Of a DNA stretch of 14,306 nt, positions 8,675 to 14,306 are shown in pieces. The stretch spans positions 1,564 to 15,869 of the forward strand of contig KE647185.1 in NCBI GenBank assembly GCA_000447185.1, written 5' to 3'. The stretch comes from Vairimorpha apis BRL 01 (Eukaryota > Microsporidia > Nosematidae). The notes below the pieces were generated by a model that was not told the origin of the DNA, did not search any database, and saw only the letters and a program-made list of their open reading frames with translations. A program made the position numbers and the translations under genes. How positions within the stretch are numbered: position 1 is the first letter of the stretch; each line of letters begins with the position of its first letter.

Positions 8675-9573
8675 AATTCTTTTATAATTTTAGCTTTTTT
8701 ATGTTTTTCTTTAGAATCTAAACCAGAATCAACTAATACAAGATACAATATGCATCAATTAAATTTTAATGAATGTTTAAACAATGGTTTAATTGACAAT
8801 TCATTGTCAGAAAATAAATCTGAACAAGAATTATCGACAATTAAAGATAAATGTGTTTTAGTATGCAATAAATTAGGTGATAAATTAACATCTCTTTTTT
8901 TATGTATACATAGTAAATATTTTAATGTATGTCAAAAAATGAATTATATAAAGTATGGAGATATATTTATGACAATCGAAGATTTTAAGAAAGAACCAAT
9001 GATATTAGAATTAACTTTTAAAGAATATAAAAAAAGAATAGGAACTGATTTTAAAGATGATATTATTTCTGTTTTAGAAACTTATTATAAAAGTAAAAGT
9101 TCTTTGAAAAAAAATACAATAAAAAATATCTAGATATTCAAGAAACATTTAAAGCCAAAATAACTAAACAAGAAGATAAAAGTATAGCTGATGTTGGAAC
9201 TTCTTATGATACAGTTGAAGGTAAAGAATTGAAAAAATCAAAGTGTAAAGTATGTAAAGTATTAAATTATTCAGAAATTATTGAATTTAAAGATTTTCTC
9301 ATTGAAAATGATTTGAGTCTTTATAATAAAAAGTTATTTAATGCTCTCGAAATCTTACAATTAAATATTAATAATACTTTATTTAAGTTAGGAGAATGTT
9401 GTGAGCAAGTTATTTACGAATTGTTTGATGAATATTATAAAATAATTAATCGTGATTATCCTGAAGATTCACATAAATTGGATTTTTTTTGGTTTAATAG
9501 AGATACAAAAGATCATGTTTCTATATTAAATGAAAAGGAAAGCAAGAATGTGATATACGATTTATTGAATTAA
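8672..9573 (+). CDS. Predicted secreted protein, unknown family, one frameshift
   Basis: Not recognised. The N-terminus MNSFIILAFLCFSLESKP reads as a signal peptide with probable cleavage after residue about 15, so the product may be secreted or enter the endomembrane system. The frame from 8672 stops at 9133. The next frame continues without a stop from upstream of that point (YLDIQETFKAKITKQEDK ...) through the pair CKVCKVL to 9573. One extra A in the eight-A run at 9107-9114 joins the halves into about 300 residues. Cysteines are fairly frequent, with DKCVLVC in the first half and CKVC and ECC in the second, which suits an extracellular disulfide-bonded protein. The rest looks mainly helical (DFKDDIISVLETYY, IIEFKDFLIENDL). 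Signal peptide plus no recognisable domain is common among parasite secreted proteins, but a role in the host is inference. Confidence 0.7.
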
Positions 9574-10162
9574 ACATTTATTAGTCAGTTAATCTTTAAA
9601 AGTTTTTTAAATAGTATTTACATTTTTTTTATGAAAATTAATTGTTACATATTATTAATTATGAGATATGTATACAATATCAAAGTTTTGTTAATTTTAA
9701 ATAATATGTACATATAAATTAAATTATAACAAAAATTTTCTGATAGTTTTTTAATTGATTAAAATTTAATTAAAATAACTTCAACTTTAACTACTTAAAT
9801 CTAAAAAAATTTAATATACATATATTTAAAAATTTACACATTATTTTTTAAAATTATATAAATAATATATTTTATAATTTTAAGATATTTTAAATTAAAA
9901 TTGTTATCAAAATATTTAAATTAAATAAAAAAATAAGTTAAAAATAAATAAAGTTACTAATTAATAGTTTGGATAAAGTTAATTTAAATAAAAAATTCTT
10001 ATAAACTTATATGCTAAAGATAAAATTAATTTTAAAAAATTTGTGTATAGATTAGAAAATTTTGAAAAATATATAAAATACATTTTATTATTAAATTGTA
10101 TTCAATGTTCGTATATTTACAAATAAAAAAATATAATTTTTTATTATTTAAACATATACAAA

Positions 10163-10425
10163 TATTAATTTTAAAACAAGTTAAATAATATAAGAATATT
10201 AATTTTAAAACAAGTTAAATAATATAAGAATTTTTAATTTTAAACAAGTTAAATTATATAAGAATTTTTAATTTAAAAATAAGTTAAATAATATAAGAAA
10301 TTATTAATTTTAAAACAAGTTAAATAATAGAAGAATTATTAATTTAAAAATAAGTTAAATAATATAAGAAATTATTAATTTTAAAACAAGTTAAATAATA
10401 GAAGAATTATTAATTTTAAAATAAT
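10163..10425 (+). repeat. 35-bp tandem array with a 71-bp dimer
   Basis: The word AAGTTAAAT precedes each unit; TTAAAT starts at 10181, 10215, 10249, 10284, 10320, 10355 and 10391 (spacing 34-36). The last four units form two near-identical 71-bp dimers (10284-10354 and 10355-10425), so the array grew first by monomers and then by dimers. Confidence 0.88.
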
Positions 10426-10584
10426 TTCATTTATTTTATATGATATATCTTTATAAAAATTAATAATACAAATTTTTATTTTCATTACAATAATTTTTTT
10501 CTTTTAAAATATATAAAGTATATATATGATAACTTTTTATATAAAAATAATTTTAAAATTATTGTTATTTTATATGTACAAAAT

Positions 10585-10758
10585 AACAATTTTATTAGTT
10601 ATAATATAATGTTTTTTTTTAATATAATATTCTTTAAAATAGAATTGATATACACTCTTATTTTTATAACAATTTTATTAGTTATAATATAAAAACTGTT
10701 CTTTTTTATATAATATAATATTCTTTAAAATAGAATTGATATACACTTTTATTTTAGT
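10585..10758 (+). repeat. Duplicated block of about 85-91 bp
   Basis: AACAATTTTATTAGTTATAA starts at 10585 and again at 10668; the shared ends TAGAATTGATATACACT lie about 91 bases apart. The difference in spacing comes from T-rich runs between the shared parts. Confidence 0.75.
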
Positions 10759-10986
10759 TTAGTTTTTTTTAATAAACAAAAATAGATTTTATTATATTAT
10801 AATTTTTATAATGAAAATATAATTTAAGATTATGATATATGTTAAATGATGTTACTAATAAATTTAAATTATAAAAAATAATTTTATAAGTTTAAATTTA
10901 ATTAACACTAAATTTTAGATATACTTTACATTTTAAATAAAATTCATATAAAATATTTTAAATTTATTCAATCTGTTATGATTTTA

Positions 10987-11250
10987 TATAAAATTACACA
11001 TTCAACATATAAATGGACTATTTTAAATATAACGAATATTTTAAATTTATTATATTAGTTATAATTTTATATAAATTTAATACATTAAATTAAAATTTAT
11101 TACTTGAATTATGTTTTATATAAATTTTACTCATTAAACATATAAATAATTAAAAATTCATATAAAATCTATATCAGTTATAATTTATATAAAATTACAC
11201 ATTCAACATACAAATGGACTATTTTAAATATAACGAATATATAAAAGTTT
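10987..11250 (+). repeat. 53-bp direct repeat, copies 211 bases apart
   Basis: Copies at 10987-11039 and 11198-11250 share AAATTACACATTCAACATA, AAATGGACTATTTTAAATAT and AACGAATAT with about one or two mismatches. The DNA between them is AT-rich without an ORF. Confidence 0.8.
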
Positions 11251-11433
11251 ATTACTTTAATTATTTTAATATATTCGTGTTATTCCACTTTAATTAAAAT
11301 CTATTACTTGAATTATGTTTTATATAATAAATAAACTAATCAATTTAAATACTTTTATATAAATGAACTAATAAATTTAAATACAACTGTTTAAATAAAA
11401 TGTTAAGAAAATCAAATAGTTAATATTTTTTAA

Positions 11434-11447
11434 CACGTTCACGCCGG
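11434..11447 (+). repeat. piggyBac left terminal inverted repeat
   Basis: CACGTTCACGCCGG, preceded by TTAA. It matches the right end exactly on the opposite strand; the match continues to position 17 with one mismatch. Confidence 0.96.
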
Positions 11448-11662
11448 CGCGTACCACCGGCGGCCCGCGATAGATTGGGTTATTAGAAATAATGAAAATT
11501 TAACGTTTATTTATTAAAAATATTTATTTTTATAAAAATTATAGTTAAAACGTGTCATATAAATAAATTTTGTTCAATAACATAAACATAATAATACAGT
11601 ATATAAATGTAACTCAAATTCGGGAAAAAAATTAAATAGAATTTTATTTATAACTTCATTAT

Positions 11663-13305
11663 TTATTGTTTTTTATGTAATTTGTTGAAACATTTCAAGC
11701 ATAATGCTGGCTGGCCCTTGCACTGGCCACAATAAGTCTTAACTCTTGTAGTTTTGTTAGTGGCATAATCTCTGCCCTTTTTCTCGGACAATTTTTTATA
11801 GCATTCCTTGCAGCGTTTACGTGACTCTCTTGCAGATCCCTCATATGATTGAAGAACATGTTTACGTGACGGTATAGGACAGTATATTTGTTCTTCATCC
11901 AAAAGGCGATCAATAATAACTTCCCTAAATTGTAACAAATTCATATTTTTAGTGCCCCATCTTTTATGAATATACCACGCATTCACGAGGGAGGTTCCGC
12001 ATATTAATTGTATTACAACTTTTCTGTACCATTTAATGGTTTTTCTCAAACAACTGTAATAACCCGATAGTTGATCTGATAAATCAACACCTTTTTTTGC
12101 AATATTATAATCAAACACAGCATCGGGTTTTACTTTGCCATTTGTTCCTGTCACAAATTTACACCGGTGATTCTTTGAGGTAGTTAACATGCAAACTGGT
12201 CTTTTGTCAGTCCATTTCAGAAATTTTACACCGCTACGATTTTCGAAATGCATCAATTCACCACGTTTTTGTTTTTGTTTTGCCTGCAGTGGTAGAAATT
12301 TTTTGTTTATTTTTACAGTACCACAAATAAATGTATTATTTTGTAATAGTTCTTCACCCAAAGGAACACTCGTATAATAACCATCAGTAAATAAAATGCG
12401 GCCCTCAAATAATAAACCATTTAGTGATCTCATAACTACATCATGAGAATGTGATTTTTTAATGATTGTGTTATTTTTCCCGGCGTAAATTTCTATATTA
12501 TAAGTATAGCCATCAGGTAAACACAATTTGTATAATTTTACGCCGTACTTATGTCGCTTGCCTGGAATATATTGACGAAAACGTAGACGTCCTCTCCATG
12601 GAACCATACTTTCATCGATAACGATATCTTTGCCAGGTCTAATAGAACTCTTGAAGCTATCTACAATTGTTTCAAAAATGTTTCGAATTTTGTACAACCG
12701 ATCTTCAGTTCTAGCTGTGGTATTGTCCGCAAAATGTAAAAACTTAAGAATAGATAAAAAACGGTCACGTTTCATTGCTTTTTTATGCGTGCGTTCGCAT
12801 ACATGTCTTTGTTAGACCAATACAACCTAATTTCTGGTAATTGAACTACACCCATAATAAGCAATATGCCAATAAAAGTATTCACTTCATCTTTTGTAAC
12901 AGACTGCCAGGCTTTTTGGTGTATTCTACTGCTAGATGAAGAATTTTTTATACATTGTGTAGCATATTTATTTGTTTCTTCAACTATCATCTCTAGTATG
13001 TAATCCGTGAAGAATAGTTTGTATAAAGCAAAAGGGTCATTACAGTCAGTGTCATATAAAAATTTCTCTTCTTCCGAATATTCATTTATTACTGAAGTTA
13101 TTTCTTTTACTGCCTGCCATTCTTCAACGCCATCCTCGTTCTCTGATATAGACACCACATCTTCTTCCTCCGAGGAACATTCGTTCATATCACTGTTTCC
13201 AAAAACAACCTCTTCGTCAGAAGAGGAACAAAGTATCCGTAATCTTGATGCCTTTCTCTTGCTCCTATTTATAGGTTTATCAGAGTCACTTAATTCCATA
13301 TCCAT
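11663..13305 (-). CDS. piggyBac transposase, full length but split by one frameshift
   Basis: Cuts and pastes the element at TTAA. The first frame (13305-12772, 177 residues) has the acidic Ser/Glu-rich N-terminus and the dimerisation-region motifs DYILEMIVEETNKYA, AWQSVTKDEVNTFIGI and LPEIRLYWS. The second (12775-11663, 370 residues) has the RNase H-like catalytic domain, numbered from its own Met: Asp54 (VIDESMVPW), Asp131 (LFTDGYYTS), and Asp231 and Asp234 (KKGVDLSDQ). It ends in a cysteine-rich zinc domain with CKEC, CGQC and CLKC (Cys322, 325, 349, 352, 359, 362). The frames overlap by four bases; one extra T on the + strand run 12779-12784 joins them into about 547 residues with no family residues missing. 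No CCC tract precedes the ATG, unlike the host genes. AATAAA overlaps the stop codon, but that word is common in such AT-rich DNA. Confidence 0.95.
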
Positions 13306-13440
13306 GTTATCTACTTTTTATTAAAATAAAATTAAAAAAATATTCTAACCGCTGTACTACTGAGCAAACACGACGCCTATGAAGGAATGCACAGGAAATA
13401 ATGACGCGCCGCCTAGCAGCAAAAAACATCAAAATCGGCC

Positions 13441-13454
13441 CCGGCGTGAACGTG
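13441..13454 (-). repeat. piggyBac right terminal inverted repeat
   Basis: CCGGCGTGAACGTG, followed by TTAA; this is the exact reverse complement of the left 14 bases. Confidence 0.96.
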
Positions 13455-13458
13455 TTAA

Positions 13459-13787
13459 TATAAAGTCAGTTAAAAATATTTAATATTATTTAATTGTATT
13501 TAATTATATTTAATATTTTTTAATTGTTATTAATATTATTTAATTGTATTTACTTTTTAATGCCTATTAAAATATTTACAGTAACAATATAAAATATATA
13601 TAACAAATTTATATACACATAATATAATAATATAATAATATAATAATATAATAATATAATAATATAATAATATAATAATATAATAATATAATAATATAAT
13701 AATATAATAATATAATAATATAATAATATAATAATATAATAATATAATAATATAATAATATAATAATATAAAAAAATCTATTATTTA
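13459..13787. other. AT spacer between piggyBac and the last gene
   Basis: No gene is visible. TAATATTATTTAATTGTATT occurs at 13481 and 13531, 50 bases apart. The rest is mainly the 8-bp microsatellite, which ends 18 bases from the stop codon of the next gene on the - strand. Confidence 0.8.
13621..13770 (+). repeat. Perfect 8-bp microsatellite (AATATAAT)n, about 18.75 units
   Basis: 150 bases of uninterrupted AATATAAT repeat. No base departs from the period across the whole array. It lies just past the 3' end of the gene at 13788 and 166 bases outside the piggyBac right end. Confidence 0.95.
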
Positions 13788-14305
13788 TTAAAATCTATCT
13801 AAACTAAATACTTCCCCCAAAACATCTTCAAAACCTTTAACACTCCTATAATCCATAAAATCAACATTTCTATTAACATACTCCATATTTTTAATACACA
13901 AAAGTGTAACACTATAAACAGTACTAAACTTATCACCTAATTTTTTAATTGATATTATTTTAAAAACGAATGATATTTTAATAATGTTTTTGTTATTTTG
14001 TCTATACATAGTTTTTGTATAGATGTTGATAGCATTGAACTTATTTGGTTTATTCTGTGGGTGTCTTCAGTGTTATAAATGTTGTTTGTTGGTTGGTCTG
14101 CTGATAGTATTTCGTGTAATGTGTCTAAATCTTCTTCAGTTAGTTGTTGTGGATAATTAATTTGTGGTTGTAAATATTTATTTTCTATTGTGTGAATGTT
14201 AGATGGTTGACTATGAATATGTGGTTGTGGATGATTAATTTGTGGATGGTTAATATGTGGTTGTAAAGATTGATTTTCTATTGTGTGATTGTCAGATGGT
14301 TGACT
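13788..14305 (-). CDS. Unrecognised protein, 5' end outside the window, one frameshift
   Basis: Read on the - strand from the window edge, one frame (14305-13955) codes a His/Pro/Gln/Asn-rich repeat, then TEEDLDTLHEILSADQ and SSMLSTSIQKLCIDKI, and stops. The next frame carries on (KIISIKKLGDKF, STVYSVTLLCIKNMEYVNR, VDFMDYRSVKGFEDVL) to the stop at 13788. One extra base in the T/A runs at 13958-13967 joins them into about 172 residues. No start codon is in the window. The C-terminal pattern, a hydrophobic helix followed by LLCIKNMEYV and an acidic DFMDY, loosely recalls the C-terminal winged helix of kleisins such as condensin subunit CAP-H, but the likeness is weak and I do not assign it. The use of G and C on the coding strand changes from C-rich at the N-terminal end to G-rich at the C-terminal end. 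Confidence 0.62.
14201..14305 (-). repeat. 93-bp (31-residue) in-frame repeat, His/Pro/Gln-rich
   Basis: AGATGGTTGACT occurs at 14201-14212 and 14294-14305, 93 bases apart. On the coding strand the units read SQPS-x-x-HTIEN-x-x-LQP-x-IN-x-PQ; the shorter unit INHPQ is itself repeated. The array continues off the window edge. Confidence 0.82.
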
Positions 14306-14306
14306 G

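Larger units (their letters stand above)
9574..11429. other. Long AT-rich spacer with tandem repeats, no gene seen
   Basis: About 1.85 kb with almost no G or C and no supportable gene. It holds a 35-bp tandem array (10163-10425), a duplicated block of 83-91 bp spacing (10585-10758), and a 53-bp block present twice 211 bases apart (10987 and 11198). It ends at the TTAA target site of the piggyBac element. Confidence 0.8.
11430..13458 (-). mobile_element. Complete piggyBac element with TTAA target duplications
   Basis: The element proper is 11434-13454 (2021 bp). It is flanked by TTAA on both sides (11430-11433 and 13455-13458), the hallmark target of piggyBac. The ends are perfect 14-bp inverted repeats. 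It carries one transposase gene on the - strand, split by a single frameshift. The left end beyond the repeat is strikingly GC-rich (GCGTACCACCGGCGGCCCGCG at 11450-11470 region) in a host whose spacers have almost no G or C; the right end also carries GACGCGCCGCC. A worn sub-terminal inverted match (GGCGGCCCGCG left, GGCGGCGCG on the other strand right) is visible. Sharp ends and foreign composition point to recent arrival, most simply from an animal host, which is an inference. piggyBac elements are known from other microsporidia. Confidence 0.96.

Noticed and set aside
8027..10425. CRISPR array
   Set aside because: The repeats are adjacent, degenerate and AT-only without unique spacers, and the genome is eukaryotic.
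9574..11429. tRNA or other RNA gene in the long spacer
   Set aside because: No GC-containing stem set or T-loop box was seen; a covariance search could still find one, but I see no support.
12772..12785. Intron between the two transposase frames
   Set aside because: The frames overlap by four bases and no family residues are missing at the junction, so there is no room for an intron.
12189..13324. + strand ORFs across the piggyBac element
   Set aside because: They lie opposite well-supported transposase coding sequence and have no recognisable product.

Overview
The window is extremely AT-rich nuclear DNA and fits a microsporidian best. The reasons are short intronless genes, a eukaryotic-type cysteinyl-tRNA synthetase with low-complexity inserts, Asn/Lys/Ile-rich proteins, and a CCC tract 1 to 5 bases before four start codons. 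CCC-type tracts at start codons are a known microsporidian gene signal. Very AT-rich long spacers and a metazoan-style piggyBac element also suit the larger, repeat-rich microsporidian genomes. I cannot name the species, and another AT-rich eukaryote is not fully excluded.

Layout on the + strand: the 3' part of a cysteinyl-tRNA synthetase gene (1-1580); a predicted multi-pass membrane protein (2547-4049); a Rad60/Esc2/NIP45-like protein with SUMO-like domains (4790-5799); an unrecognised protein with a hydrophobic N-terminus (6412-7137); and a predicted secreted protein of unknown function (8672-9573). On the - strand: a complete piggyBac element with 14-bp terminal inverted repeats and TTAA target duplications (11430-13458), and the 3' part of an unrecognised gene (13788-14305). 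The spacers hold many short tandem repeats (periods 8, 32, 35, 39, about 105, 111 and 126 bp) and no RNA gene that I can see. The genes do not form an obvious pathway.

Four things stand out. First, five of the seven genes are broken by single-base frameshifts, six breaks in all. All six have the same sign (each is repaired by one extra base) and most lie in A/T runs, which suggests systematic under-calling of homopolymers in the assembly rather than six independent gene deaths. Second, the piggyBac element looks recent: perfect 14-bp ends, all catalytic aspartates present, terminal DNA far richer in GC than the host, and no host-type CCC signal at its start codon. Third, the + strand is a mosaic of long tracts with no G or no C. 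One stretch of 410 bases before a start codon has no G, and tracts of about 180 to 250 bases after three stop codons have no C. Fourth, the 5' flanks of several genes carry tandem duplications directly upstream of the CCC motif. I did not find a wholly new multi-gene system; the skew mosaic with its CCC start signal is the least explained pattern.
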